A stretch of DNA of 64,000 nt, from contig NZ_VJNA01000011.1 of NCBI RefSeq assembly GCF_007556585.1, positions 1 to 64,000 of the forward strand, read 5' to 3'. Shown piece by piece: positions 35,230 through 44,412 of the stretch; the stretch's first letter is position 1; every line of letters starts with the position of its first letter. The translations under genes were made by a program, and so were the position numbers. Source of the DNA: Tepidimonas aquatica (GTDB lineage: Bacteria > Pseudomonadota > Gammaproteobacteria > Burkholderiales > Burkholderiaceae_C). The notes under the pieces are model-generated. The model worked only from the letters and a program-made list of their open reading frames with translations, did no database searches and had not been told where the DNA came from.

Positions 35230-36186
35230 ATGGCCGCCTCAGGCAAGCCGCTGCAACCGATCATCATCAAGCGCGTCAAAAAAGGCGGGCATGGTGCGCA
35301 CGGCGGCGCGTGGAAGATCGCCTACGCCGACTTCGTGACGGCGATGATGGCGTTTTTTCTGTTGATGTGGCTGCTGGGCTCGACCACCGAAGGCGACCGC
35401 AAGGGTATCGCAGACTACTTCAACCAGCCGCTGAAGGTCATGCTGTTTGGTGGCCCCGGCTCGGGTGGCGCCACCAGCATCCTGCAAGGTGGCGGCGAGG
35501 ATCTGACCAAAAGCGTCGGCGAGGTGGCCAGCGGCGACATCGAAGACAAAGTGCGCGAACTTGGCGCACAGCTGGCCCGCGCCGAAGCCATTCGCTTGGA
35601 CAAGGAGCGCATCGCGACGCTGCGCGACAAGCTCGACAACATCATCAACGTCAACCCCAAGCTGGCCGAGTTCAAAAACCAGATCCGCATGGAAATGGTG
35701 CAAGACGGTCTCAACATCCAGATCGTCGACGAGCAAAACCGCCCGATGTTCGACACCGGCAGCGCCTTGCTCAAGCCGTACACGCGCGACATCTTGCGCG
35801 CCATTGCGCAGGCGCTGGCGGAGGTGGACAACCGCATCTCGCTGACCGGCCACACCGACGCCACCCCCTACGGCAACGGCGAGCGCGCCTACAGCAACTG
35901 GGAGCTGTCGGCCGACCGCGCCAACGCCACGCGGCGTGAGCTCGTTGCCGCCGGCTTGCCCGAAGGCAAACTGGCGCGCGTGGTGGGCATGGCCGACAAG
36001 CAGCTGCTGTTTCCTGACAACCCCTACGACCCACGCAACCGCCGCATCAGCATACTGGTGTTGACGCGCGAAGCCGAGGAGCGCATGACCAAGTCGCTCG
36101 AGGCCGCCGACACCGTGTCCGACCCGCAGCAGGCGCCGCAGGCCATCGAGGGGGCGGCGGGCGGCAAACCGGCGGCGGCACGCTAA
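35230..36186 (+). CDS. motB: Flagellar motor stator protein MotB
   Basis: MotB anchors the stator to peptidoglycan. The 318-residue protein has a single transmembrane helix with the proton-binding aspartate Asp34 (YADFVTAMMAFFLLMWLL), a plug and linker region, and a C-terminal OmpA-type domain (LTGHTDATPYGNGERAYSNW, NRRISILVLT). It follows motA by 38 bases. Confidence 0.96.
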   Translation: MAASGKPLQPIIIKRVKKGGHGAHGGAWKIAYADFVTAMMAFFLLMWLLGSTTEGDRKGIADYFNQPLKVMLFGGPGSGGATSILQGGGEDLTKSVGEVASGDIEDKVRELGAQLARAEAIRLDKERIATLRDKLDNIINVNPKLAEFKNQIRMEMVQDGLNIQIVDEQNRPMFDTGSALLKPYTRDILRAIAQALAEVDNRISLTGHTDATPYGNGERAYSNWELSADRANATRRELVAAGLPEGKLARVVGMADKQLLFPDNPYDPRNRRISILVLTREAEERMTKSLEAADTVSDPQQAPQAIEGAAGGKPAAAR

Positions 36187-36215
36187 ACTAGGCGCCCATC
36201 CGGACGGAGTCTTCC

Positions 36216-36602
36216 ATGCCTCAAGTGCGCTTTTTGATCGTCGACGACTTCTCCACGATGCGGCGCATCGTGCGCAATTTGCTCAAAGAGCTCGGCCACA
36301 CCGACGCCGACGAGGCCGAGGATGGCTCGGTGGCCCTGCACAAGCTGCGCAACGGCAAGTTCGACATGGTGATCACCGACATCAACATGCCGAACATGAA
36401 CGGCTTTGAGCTGTTGACCAGCATCAAGTCCGACGACAAGCTCAAACACATCCCGGTGTTGATGGTGACCGCCGAGGCACGCAAGGAAGACATCATCGCC
36501 GCGGCCCAGGGTGGTGCGGCTGGCTACATCGTCAAGCCGTTCACCAAGGCGACGCTGGAAGAAAAGCTCACCAACATCTTCCGCAAAATGGGCTGGGCCT
36601 GA
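36216..36602 (+). CDS. cheY: Chemotaxis response regulator CheY
   Basis: CheY carries the chemotaxis signal from CheA to the motor switch. The 128-residue single receiver domain has the acidic pair Asp10-Asp11, phosphoacceptor Asp55 in [13 protein letters not shown], Thr85 and Lys107 in YIVKPFT. There is no output domain. cheZ follows after 21 bases. cheA, cheW and the methylation genes are not in this window. Confidence 0.96.
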   Translation: MPQVRFLIVDDFSTMRRIVRNLLKELGHTDADEAEDGSVALHKLRNGKFDMVITDINMPNMNGFELLTSIKSDDKLKHIPVLMVTAEARKEDIIAAAQGGAAGYIVKPFTKATLEEKLTNIFRKMGWA

Positions 36603-36623
36603 CGCGGCCGGGGAGGGCGGACC

Positions 36624-37289
36624 ATGACCGAGCACGAGCAAACCGTAGGCGCCACCCCACCGACGGCCGACGGCAAAGGCGACATCTACCAGCGCTTGGG
36701 CGAAATCACCCGCGAGCTGCACGAGGCGCTCAAAGAGCTCGGCTACATGCCCGCGCTCAAAGATGCCGTGGGCGAGCTGCCCGACGCGCGCAGCCGCCTG
36801 GAGTACATCGCACGCCTGACCGGCGAGGCGGCCGAGAAAGTGCTCAACCGCGTCGACGAGGCCAAGGCCGAGCAGCAAACCGTTATTGAAGCCAGCCGTC
36901 AGCTGGTCGACACCATCGGCAACGTGCCCGGCCTCAAATGGGCCATGCCCGAGTTGCTGGAGTGGTCGCACAAAATCCAGGGGGCGGCCGAGCGCACCGA
37001 CCAGCACCTGACCGAGATCATGCTGGCGCAGGATTTCCACGACCTGACTGGCCAGGTGATCAAAAAGGTCGTGGCGCTGGCCGGCACGTTGGAGCAGCAG
37101 CTGGTGCAGTTGCTGGTGGAGTCGGCGGCCCATGCGGCCGAGGGAGGCGGTGCCGGCGCAGCCGCCCCAGCGTCCGAGACGCCAGCGCGGCGGGAGCTTG
37201 GCGGTCCGGTGGTCAACCCCGAAGGCCGCAGCGACGTCGTGACCAGCCAGCAGCAGGTGGACGACCTGTTGGCCAGCCTGGGTTTTTGA
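36624..37289 (+). CDS. cheZ: CheY-phosphate phosphatase CheZ
   Basis: CheZ speeds loss of phosphate from CheY. The 221-residue protein has a long helical hairpin and the catalytic region AQDFHDLTGQVIKKVV (glutamine near 147), then an Ala-rich linker and the C-terminal CheY-binding peptide QQQVDDLLASLGF. It is the last gene of the motAB-cheYZ operon. Confidence 0.95.
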   Translation: MTEHEQTVGATPPTADGKGDIYQRLGEITRELHEALKELGYMPALKDAVGELPDARSRLEYIARLTGEAAEKVLNRVDEAKAEQQTVIEASRQLVDTIGNVPGLKWAMPELLEWSHKIQGAAERTDQHLTEIMLAQDFHDLTGQVIKKVVALAGTLEQQLVQLLVESAAHAAEGGGAGAAAPASETPARRELGGPVVNPEGRSDVVTSQQQVDDLLASLGF

Positions 37290-37315
37290 GATCCGGGCCG
37301 GGGACCATCGGTGGC

Positions 37316-37345
37316 AAAAGGCCGGCAAACCCGGCCTTTTGTTGC
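37316..37345 (+). terminator. Strong intrinsic terminator after cheZ
   Basis: A ten-base perfect stem, AAAAGGCCGG (37316-37325) with CCGGCCTTTT (37331-37340), closes a five-base loop and runs into TTTTGTTG. The complementary A-run makes it plausible in both directions. It separates motAB-cheYZ from flhB. Confidence 0.88.
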
Positions 37346-37401
37346 TTTAGAACCGGCGGTTGCCGGCCCACAATGCGGACAAGCCGCCCGGTTTGTCCGC
37401 C

Positions 37402-38541
37402 ATGGAATCGACCCAAGACAAAAGCCAACCCGCCACGCCACGGCGCTTGCAAAAAGCGCGTGAGCAGGGCCAGGTGCCGCGTGCGCGCGACCTGACCCAT
37501 CTGGTGGTGCTGGGTGGCGGCCTGACCCTGGTGTGGCTGACCTTGCCGTGGGGCTACGAGCGCACCCGCGCGGCGCTGCGTGCCGGTTTGCGCTTCGACG
37601 CCACCACGGTGCGCGAGCCGCAGCGCATGCTGCAGCACTTGGCCGACGGCGCGCAACTGGCGCTGGGTTACGTGCTGCCGTTGGGGCTGGCGCTGATCGT
37701 GCTGGTGGTGCTGGCGCTGGTGGCGGCGCGCTCGGTGGCGTTCAGCACCCATCCGCTGGCGCTGGATTGGTCCAAGCTTGGGCTCATCAGCGGGCTCAAG
37801 CGGCTCTTTTCACGTCAGCAGCTGGTCGAGGTGCTCAAGCTGCTGGCCATCACCGCGTGCCTGGCCGCCATCGGGGCCTGGTACGTCGGCACCCATGTGG
37901 AAGCGTTTGCCAGCCTGTTGCTGCGCCCGCTGGACGCGGCCTTGGTGCAGGCAGGGCAGGGGTTCATGCTGGGGGTGGGTGCGCTGCTGGCGGTGGTGCT
38001 GCTGGTGGCGGCGGTGGACGTGCCGCTGCAGCAGTACCTGTACCGCCACAACCTGCGCATGTCCCTGCAGGAAGTCAAGGACGAGTTCAAAGAGACCGAA
38101 GGCAACCCGCAGATCAAGAGCAAGCGCCGCCAGCGCGCACGCGAAATCGCATACAGCCGCAGCGTGCAGCGCGTGCCTGCTGCCGACGTCGTGGTGATGA
38201 ACCCGACGCACTACGCGGTGGCGCTGCGCTACGACGAAGCGACGATGAGCGCGCCGCACGTCATCGCCAAGGGGGCGGATTTGCTGGCGCTGCGCATCCG
38301 CGACATGGCGCGCGAGCACCGCGTGCCGGTGCTGCATGCGCCGATGCTGGCGCGCGCGCTGTACGCCCATACCGAGCTGGACGAGCCGGTGCCCGCGGCC
38401 TTGTTTGCCGCCGTGGCGCAGGTGCTGGCCTACGTGTACCGCCTGCGCGTCGCGCTGCGGGGGCAGGGGCCGATGCCCAAACCGCCGCGCCCCGAGGTGC
38501 CGCCCGAGCTGGATCCGCTGCACGGCCGCGGTCCGCGCTGA
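37402..38541 (+). CDS. flhB: Flagellar export switch protein FlhB
   Basis: FlhB is part of the export gate and switches secretion from hook to filament substrates after self-cleavage. The 379-residue protein has the start KTQPATPRRLQKAREQGQ-like region, four transmembrane segments and the autocleavage motif NPTH (near residue 266) inside VVVMNPTHYAVALRYD. ATG 37402 is chosen over 37360 by homology. It heads flhB-flhA-flhF-flhG-like-fliA. The C-terminal tail is Pro-rich. Confidence 0.95.
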   Translation: MESTQDKSQPATPRRLQKAREQGQVPRARDLTHLVVLGGGLTLVWLTLPWGYERTRAALRAGLRFDATTVREPQRMLQHLADGAQLALGYVLPLGLALIVLVVLALVAARSVAFSTHPLALDWSKLGLISGLKRLFSRQQLVEVLKLLAITACLAAIGAWYVGTHVEAFASLLLRPLDAALVQAGQGFMLGVGALLAVVLLVAAVDVPLQQYLYRHNLRMSLQEVKDEFKETEGNPQIKSKRRQRAREIAYSRSVQRVPAADVVVMNPTHYAVALRYDEATMSAPHVIAKGADLLALRIRDMAREHRVPVLHAPMLARALYAHTELDEPVPAALFAAVAQVLAYVYRLRVALRGQGPMPKPPRPEVPPELDPLHGRGPR

Positions 38542-38582
38542 CCCGCTGTCCCTGACCTCGCCGACCGAACCGACGACGACCG

Positions 38583-40676
38583 ATGAACGCCGCCCTGCAA
38601 TCGTTGCAACAGACCCTGGCGCCGCTGCGCGGCCACGGCCAGGCGTTGGCCGCCCCGCTGCTGGTGATGCTGGTGCTGGCCATGTTGGTGCTGCCGCTGC
38701 CGCCGTGGCTGCTGGATACGTTCTTCACGCTCAACATCGGTATCGCGCTGACGGTGATGATGGTGGCGGCCTACATGAAGCGCGCGCTGGACTTCACGGC
38801 CTTTCCGACGGTGCTGCTGCTGACGACGCTGCTGCGCCTGTCGCTCAACGTGGCGTCCACGCGCGTGGTGCTGATGGACGGCCACACCGGCCCCGGCGCA
38901 GCAGGCGCCGTCATCGAGGCGTTTGGCACCTTTTTGATCGGCGGCAACTTCGCCGTCGGCCTGATCGTCTTTTTGATCCTGGTGGTCATCAACTTTATCG
39001 TCATCACCAAGGGCGCCGAGCGCATTGCCGAGGTGGGGGCACGCTTCACGTTGGACGCCATGCCCGGCAAGCAAATGGCCATCGACGCCGACCTCAACGC
39101 CGGGCTGATCGACCAGGCCGAAGCCAAGCGGCGCCGCGCCGAGGTGGCGGTGGAGGCCGACTTTTTCGGCAACATGGACGGCGCGTCCAAGTTTGTGCGT
39201 GGCGACGCGATCGCCGGCATCCTGATCCTGCTGATCAACATGATCGGCGGCTTTGCCATCGGCATGCTGCAGCATGGCCTGAGCCTGGAGCAGGCGGCGC
39301 ACAGTTACATCACGCTGTCGGTGGGCGACGCGCTGGTGGCGCAGGTGCCGGCCCTGCTGATTTCGGTGGCAGCGGCGATGGTGGTGTCGCGCGTCGGCAA
39401 GGACCAAGACCTGGGGCAGCAAATCGTCAGCCAGATGCTGGACTCGCCGAAGGTGTTGGCCGTGACCGCCGGTGTGCTGGCGCTGCTGGGGGTGATTCCC
39501 GGCATGCCCAACGGGGTGTTTCTGCTGTTTGCGGCCATGGCCGGCGGCACGGCGTGGTGGCTGGTGCAGCAACGTCGGCGCGCCGAGGCGGCCAAGGCGC
39601 AAGCGGCGCAGCAAGCCGTGCCGGCCACCCAGGAGGCCGAGGCCACCTGGGACGATCTGCAGCCGGTGGACCTGCTGGGGTTGGAGCTGGGCTACCGGCT
39701 CATCACGCTGGTGGATCGCAGCCGCCGCGGCGACTTGCTGACGCGCATCAAGGGTGTGCGCAAAAAATTTGCGCAGGACGTCGGCTTTCTGCCGCCGCCG
39801 GTGCACGTGCGCGACAACCTGGAGCTCAAACCCACCGGCTACCGCATCACGTTGCGTGGCGTGGTGGTCGGCGAGGGCGAGGTGCTGCCGGGCCACTACC
39901 TGGCCATCAACCCCGGCCACATCCGCACGCCGCTGCTGGGCCAGCCCACCACCGACCCTGCGTTCGGGCTGCCAGCCACGTGGATCGAAGAAGGGCACAA
40001 GGAAAGCGCGCAAATGGCCGGCTACACGGTCGTTGATGCCGAGACCGTGCTGGCCACGCACCTGTCACACTTGATGCAGGTGCACGCGGCGCGGCTGCTG
40101 TCGCGCACCGAGGTGCAGGACCTGGTGGAACACGTGCGCAAGCTGGCGCCGAAGCTGATCGACGAAGTCATCCCGACCATGGTGCCCATTGGCGTCTTCC
40201 AAAAGGTGCTGCAGTTGCTGCTGGAAGAAGGCGTGCACATCCGCGACATCCGTACCATCGTCGAAACCCTGGCCGAACATGCCGGCGCCACGCAAGACCC
40301 GCAGGAGCTGGCGCGCCGCGTGCGCGTGGCGCTGGCGCCGGCCATCGTGCAGCAGATCTACGGCCCCGTGCAAGAGCTGGAGGTCATTGCCATCGAGCCG
40401 CAGATGGAGCGCATCCTGGTGCAGGCGCTCACGCCCGGTGGCAATGGCGTGCTGGACCCCGGCGTGGCCGACATGCTGACGCAGTCGGCTGCCCGCGTGG
40501 CCACCCAGCAGGAAGAAAAAGGCGTGCCGGCGGTGCTGCTGGTGCCCGATGCCATCCGCCAGGCCATGGCCCGCCTGCTGCGCCGCGCCGCACCGCGCCT
40601 GCAGGTGCTGGCGCACAGCGAAATCCCTGACACCCACACCATCCGCATCGGCCCGATGCTGGGAGAACCCGCATGA
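38583..40676 (+). CDS. flhA: Flagellar export gate protein FlhA
   Basis: FlhA is the main export-gate component, a proton channel with a cytoplasmic substrate-docking ring. The 697-residue protein has about eight N-terminal transmembrane segments up to residue 330, the conserved loop KGAERIAEVGARFTLDAMPG and a large cytoplasmic domain. Length is normal. The start lies 41 bases after flhB, and the stop overlaps flhF (ATGA). Confidence 0.97.
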   Translation: MNAALQSLQQTLAPLRGHGQALAAPLLVMLVLAMLVLPLPPWLLDTFFTLNIGIALTVMMVAAYMKRALDFTAFPTVLLLTTLLRLSLNVASTRVVLMDGHTGPGAAGAVIEAFGTFLIGGNFAVGLIVFLILVVINFIVITKGAERIAEVGARFTLDAMPGKQMAIDADLNAGLIDQAEAKRRRAEVAVEADFFGNMDGASKFVRGDAIAGILILLINMIGGFAIGMLQHGLSLEQAAHSYITLSVGDALVAQVPALLISVAAAMVVSRVGKDQDLGQQIVSQMLDSPKVLAVTAGVLALLGVIPGMPNGVFLLFAAMAGGTAWWLVQQRRRAEAAKAQAAQQAVPATQEAEATWDDLQPVDLLGLELGYRLITLVDRSRRGDLLTRIKGVRKKFAQDVGFLPPPVHVRDNLELKPTGYRITLRGVVVGEGEVLPGHYLAINPGHIRTPLLGQPTTDPAFGLPATWIEEGHKESAQMAGYTVVDAETVLATHLSHLMQVHAARLLSRTEVQDLVEHVRKLAPKLIDEVIPTMVPIGVFQKVLQLLLEEGVHIRDIRTIVETLAEHAGATQDPQELARRVRVALAPAIVQQIYGPVQELEVIAIEPQMERILVQALTPGGNGVLDPGVADMLTQSAARVATQQEEKGVPAVLLVPDAIRQAMARLLRRAAPRLQVLAHSEIPDTHTIRIGPMLGEPA

Positions 40677-42178
40677 ACGCGCAACGCTTCGTCGCCGCCA
40701 ACTCGCGCGAGGCCATGGCCTTGGCCCGCGCCCACTTTGGGGAACAGGCCGTGATCCTGTCCAGCCGCTCCACGCCCGAGGGGTTCGAGGTCGTGGCCAC
40801 GTCGGAGGATCAACTGTCGGCGATCGCCGCGCAGGTGGCGGCGCCGTCGCTGCAACCCGCCACGGCGCTGCCCGAGCAACGCCACGCCCGCGCGGCACGC
40901 GCGCCGTTGCAGCAGCGTGCGGCCGCCCAGCTTCCACCGGTCAGCCCCGACAGCAGCGTGGCGCAGGACACCGAAACGCTGGCCATGAGCACGCTGTCGT
41001 TCCAGGAGTACGTGCGCGAGCGCATGCTGCGCAAGCGCCGCGAGGCAATGGAAGGCAAGCTGGCGGCGCCGGCGGCCACGCCAGCCGCACGGCCGAGCGC
41101 ACCCGAAGCCACGCCGGTGCGAGCAACCAGGGCCGACGCCGCCGTGACGCTGGCCTTTAGGGCGACGGCCGCTGGGCCGGCGCCAGCGCCTGCCGCTGCG
41201 GCCAAGCCCACGGCCTCTGGCGGCGCGGCGGCGCAGCTGACGGCGCAGCTCGAAGCGCTCAAGCAACTGGTCGACGAGCGCTTCCAGACGCTGGCGTGGC
41301 TTGGGCAGTCGCGCCTGCATCCCATCCAGTCCAGCCTGATGCACAAGTTTGTCCGCGCGGGCTACTCGCCGACGGTGGCGCGCGCGGTGCTGCAGCGCCT
41401 GCCCGAGCAGTTGGACGCGGCGGCGGCGTGGCGCTGGACGCTGGACGTGCTGGCGCACAACCTGCGCGTGGCCAGCGAGCCAGGCTTGTTGTGCGACGAA
41501 GGCGGTGTGTTCGCGCTGCTGGGGCCCACCGGCGTGGGCAAGACCACCACCGTGGCCAAGCTCGCCGCGCAGTGCGTCAAGGCTTACGGCGCGGGCAGCG
41601 TTGGGCTGATCACGCTGGACACGGTGCGCGTGGCGGGGTTCGAACAACTGCGTGCCTACGGCCGCATGCTGGGCGTGGTGGCGCACCAGGCGCACGACCA
41701 GGCCGCGTTGCAGGACCTGCTGCAACTGCTGGCCGGCAAGCGCATGGTCATCATCGACACGCCGGGGCTGGGGCAGCGCGACGCCCGCCTGCACGACATG
41801 CTGGCGTTGCTGCAGGCCCCAGCGATCAAAAAATTGCTGGTGCTCAACGCCGGCAGCCACGGCGATACGTTGGACGAGGTGATCCAGACCTACAAGCCGC
41901 TGGGCTTGCACGGCACCATCCTGACCAAGGTGGACGAAGCGGTCAAGCTTGCCCCCGCGGTGGACGCGCTGCTGCGCCACCAACTGACGCTGCGTGGCTT
42001 GAGCACTGGCCAGCGCGTGCCGGAGGATTGGCAGCGTCCGGATGCGGCGGCGCTGGTGCGCCTGTCGATGGCGGGCAGTGGCAAGTCGGCCTTCGAGCCC
42101 AGCCGTGAGGAATTGCCGTTTTTCTTTGCCGACGTCGGCCAAGGCGGCTGGCAGCCGCAGGGGGTGGGCCATGCTTGA
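40673..42178 (+). CDS. flhF: Flagellar SRP-like GTPase FlhF
   Basis: FlhF sets the site and number of polar flagella. The 501-residue protein has an N-terminal region (NSREAMALARAHFGEQAVIL), an Ala/Pro-rich linker (about 60-190), an N-domain, and the SRP GTPase NG domain. The NG domain shows GPTGVGKTTTVAKLAA near 283, DTVRVAGFEQLRAY and TKVDEA. It overlaps flhA and the following gene by a few bases. Presence of FlhF suggests polar flagella. Confidence 0.94.
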   Translation: MNAQRFVAANSREAMALARAHFGEQAVILSSRSTPEGFEVVATSEDQLSAIAAQVAAPSLQPATALPEQRHARAARAPLQQRAAAQLPPVSPDSSVAQDTETLAMSTLSFQEYVRERMLRKRREAMEGKLAAPAATPAARPSAPEATPVRATRADAAVTLAFRATAAGPAPAPAAAAKPTASGGAAAQLTAQLEALKQLVDERFQTLAWLGQSRLHPIQSSLMHKFVRAGYSPTVARAVLQRLPEQLDAAAAWRWTLDVLAHNLRVASEPGLLCDEGGVFALLGPTGVGKTTTVAKLAAQCVKAYGAGSVGLITLDTVRVAGFEQLRAYGRMLGVVAHQAHDQAALQDLLQLLAGKRMVIIDTPGLGQRDARLHDMLALLQAPAIKKLLVLNAGSHGDTLDEVIQTYKPLGLHGTILTKVDEAVKLAPAVDALLRHQLTLRGLSTGQRVPEDWQRPDAAALVRLSMAGSGKSAFEPSREELPFFFADVGQGGWQPQGVGHA

Positions 42179-42800
42179 CCCGCGCCCATGGGCCCCCGAG
42201 CAGGCCGCTGGGCTGGCCGCGTGGGCCGTGCAGCCGCCGCTGCGCATCGTGGCGGTGGCGTGTCCCCAGCCGCAGGCGCAGGGTGACCCGGGCGCTGCGT
42301 TGCTGGTGCAGCACCTGCGTGCGGGCTGCGCGGCGCTGGGCCTGCAATGCGCCGACGTCGTTGGCGCGCCCAGCGTGTGGGACGACGTGCCCGCGGGTGA
42401 TGTATGGCTGTGGTGCGCGCCCACCGACTTGCTGCTGCGCTGGTGGCCGCTGGACGAAGGCCACCCCCTGGTGCCGCTGCTGGCGCAACCCAGCGCCATT
42501 GTGGCGGCGTACCGCGCGGTCAAGCAACTGCACGCCGCGCAGCTGCAGCCGGTGGTGGTAGCCGTGGCCGCCCGCGTTGGCGAAGAAGGGCCCCTGCACG
42601 CCGCGTGCCAGGCGCTGCAGCGCACCTGCGAGCGGCACCTGGGCTGGGTGCCTGGGGTGTGGGTGCTCGGGTATCATGACGGCAGCGCCCCGCCGCAGGG
42701 GCTGCAGGGCAACCTGGACGTGGTGACGCGCGCGCTGGAAGCCGCCTGGACCTTGGACATGTGGCGCTCGCCGCAGGGGGAGGCCAAACGCCCATGTTGA
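42171..42800 (+). CDS. FlhG/FleN-position protein without a recognisable P-loop
   Basis: The 209-residue product overlaps flhF at its start (ATG 42171) and ends before fliA, where flhG (fleN), the MinD-like flagellar number regulator, normally lies. The N-terminal QAAGLAAWAVQPPLRIVAVA resembles the start of FlhG proteins. The deviant Walker A (KGGVGKT) expected next is absent; the sequence reads CPQPQAQGDPGAALL instead. The C-terminal half (AYRAVKQLHAAQLQPVVVAV) could match the FlhG fold. I infer a diverged FlhG that no longer binds ATP in the usual way, or a replacement protein. Confidence 0.55.
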   Translation: MLDPRPWAPEQAAGLAAWAVQPPLRIVAVACPQPQAQGDPGAALLVQHLRAGCAALGLQCADVVGAPSVWDDVPAGDVWLWCAPTDLLLRWWPLDEGHPLVPLLAQPSAIVAAYRAVKQLHAAQLQPVVVAVAARVGEEGPLHAACQALQRTCERHLGWVPGVWVLGYHDGSAPPQGLQGNLDVVTRALEAAWTLDMWRSPQGEAKRPC

Positions 42801-42847
42801 CCGCTGCAGCACCGGCCCGCGGCGTGCGCCCGACCCCGGAGCTTTGC

Positions 42848-43567
42848 ATGTACACGCCCAAGGGCACGTTGGACCGCGACGCGCAACTGCGCCAGTACGC
42901 ACCGCTGGTGCACCGGCTGGCGCACCTGATGATCGCGCGCTTGCCCCCCAGCGTCGAGCTGGACGACCTGATTCAGGTTGGCATGATGGGCTTGGCCGAA
43001 GCGCTGAGCCGCTACGAGCCGTCGATGGGGGTGCAGTTCGAGACGTTTGCCAGCCAGCGCATCCGCGGCGCCATGCTGGACGAGCTGCGCGACGCCGACT
43101 GGATGTCGCGCGGCGCGCGCAAGCTGCAAAAAGATATCGAAGGGGCCATCCACCGGTTGGAGCAGCGCCTGGGCCGCTCCCCCCGGGAGTCGGAAATCGC
43201 CGCGGAGTTGGGCATGAGCCTGGCGCAGTACCACGAAACGCTGGCGCGTATGCGTGGCACCCAGCTGGTGTATCTGGAAGACCTGGGCGGCCGCAGCGAG
43301 GACGACGACAGCTTTCTGGACCGCTACCTGCCGGCCGACGGCGACGCCGACCCCGTGCGGGTGCTGGCCGACCAGCGCATGCGCGCCGCGCTGGTCGACG
43401 CAATCAACAAGCTGCCCGAGCGCGAGCAGCATGTGATGAGCATGTACTACGAGCACGACATGAACCTGAAAGAGATCGCGGCCGTGCTCGGGGTGACGGA
43501 GTCGCGCGTGAGCCAGTTGCACTCGCAGGCGGTGGCGCGCCTGCGCGCCCGCTTGCGCGAGCATTGA
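42848..43567 (+). CDS. fliA: Flagellar sigma factor FliA (sigma-28)
   Basis: FliA directs RNA polymerase to late flagellar promoters. The 239-residue protein has sigma regions 2 (LDDLIQVGMMGLAEALSRYE), 3 (RSPRESEIAAELGMS) and 4 (NLKEIAAVLGVTESRVSQLHSQA). ATG 42848 (MYTPKGTL) is chosen because homologues begin there and a GGAG site lies six bases upstream. ATG 42794, overlapping the preceding stop, would add 18 residues. A likely target, the flgM promoter, is within 1 kb. Confidence 0.95.
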   Translation: MYTPKGTLDRDAQLRQYAPLVHRLAHLMIARLPPSVELDDLIQVGMMGLAEALSRYEPSMGVQFETFASQRIRGAMLDELRDADWMSRGARKLQKDIEGAIHRLEQRLGRSPRESEIAAELGMSLAQYHETLARMRGTQLVYLEDLGGRSEDDDSFLDRYLPADGDADPVRVLADQRMRAALVDAINKLPEREQHVMSMYYEHDMNLKEIAAVLGVTESRVSQLHSQAVARLRARLREH

Positions 43568-43610
43568 TGCCCAACCCCTGCCGCCACCGGGCGTGTCGGG
43601 GGCGCGGGTG

Positions 43611-43982
43611 TCAAGCGTAGGGGTTGCGGCGGCCTGGCCGCGCGCTGCGCCCCAGCCGGGCGTAGTCCTGCAGCGCGTCGTTGGGTAGCAGGCTGGCCAG
43701 TGCCGCGCGCGCGTGCGCCTGCAGCCGCGCCTGCAGCTCGTGCAGGGTCTGCAGCCGCTGCCGTAGCGCTTCCCATTGGGCCGTGGGCGCGTCAGCCGCG
43801 TGTTGCCGCAGCTGCGGCTGTGCCGCCGCGAACGCCTGCGCCAGCGTGGCGCATGCCTGCGCAAAGCCGTCCGCGTCCAATTCGCCCGCCGCATGGCACA
43901 ACGCCGCCTGCACGGTGGCATCGGCGGCGTCGATCAGCCCCTGCAACGGATCGTCGTGCGCGGTCGGCTTGGGGTCGGGCAT
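43611..43982 (-). CDS. flgN: FlgN-like chaperone for hook-filament junction proteins
   Basis: The 123-residue protein is almost entirely helical and Ala/Gln/Leu-rich, as expected for FlgN, which keeps FlgK and FlgL ready for export. Sequence motifs are weak, so the call rests on its position 11 bases after flgM, its size (E. coli FlgN has 138 residues) and the nearby flgKL. It converges with fliA, 43 bases apart. Confidence 0.7.
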   Translation of the reverse strand: MPDPKPTAHDDPLQGLIDAADATVQAALCHAAGELDADGFAQACATLAQAFAAAQPQLRQHAADAPTAQWEALRQRLQTLHELQARLQAHARAALASLLPNDALQDYARLGRSARPGRRNPYA

Positions 43983-43993
43983 TGGCCAAAACG

Positions 43994-44323
43994 TCAGCTA
44001 CGCGAGCGCGACCCGCCACCGGCCACCCCAAGCAGCTCGCGCGCGCTGCTGAGCAGCCGGTCGGCGATGGCTTCGGCGTTGACCGAGAAGCTGCCGTTTT
44101 GGATGGCGGTGCGCATGGCCTCGACCTTGGCGGCGTCGAACACGTCGGTACCCGAGCGCGCTATCCCCGCCGTCATCACCTGCGTCACCGGCGACAACTT
44201 GACCGTGCTGGCCTCGGCCGCAGCCGCCGGCGCAGACGCGCCCGACCCCGCGCCCGCTTCGGTGCGCTTGGGCGTGGCGACTGGCGTACCAAACTTGGCG
44301 TCAGGCGACTGTTGGATCTTCAT
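43994..44323 (-). CDS. flgM: Anti-sigma-28 factor FlgM
   Basis: FlgM holds FliA inactive until the hook is complete and FlgM is exported. The 109-residue protein has a disordered N-terminal half rich in Ala/Ser/Thr. The C-terminal sigma-binding region reads FDAAKVEAMRTAIQNGSFSV then EAIADRLLSSARELL, the conserved FlgM signature. GGAGA precedes ATG 44323. It is transcribed from its own sigma-28 promoter, so FliA activity raises its inhibitor. Confidence 0.93.
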   Translation of the reverse strand: MKIQQSPDAKFGTPVATPKRTEAGAGSGASAPAAAAEASTVKLSPVTQVMTAGIARSGTDVFDAAKVEAMRTAIQNGSFSVNAEAIADRLLSSARELLGVAGGGSRSRS

Positions 44324-44365
44324 GGCGACTCTCCGGCGGCCCGATACCAGGCCTTGTTGAGAGCC

Positions 44366-44392
44366 ATATCGGCGGGATGAGCCCGAACTTTA
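44366..44392 (-). promoter_or_regulatory. Sigma-28 (FliA) promoter of flgM-flgN
   Basis: On the minus strand TAAAGTTC (44392-44385), an 11-base spacer and GCCGATAT (44373-44366) match the FliA consensus TAAAGTTT-N11-GCCGATAA at 14 of 16 positions. The predicted transcript starts about 35 bases before flgM, in the gap between flgA and flgM. Confidence 0.85.
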
Positions 44393-44412
44393 GCGTTTTT
44401 TGCGTGGTCGCG

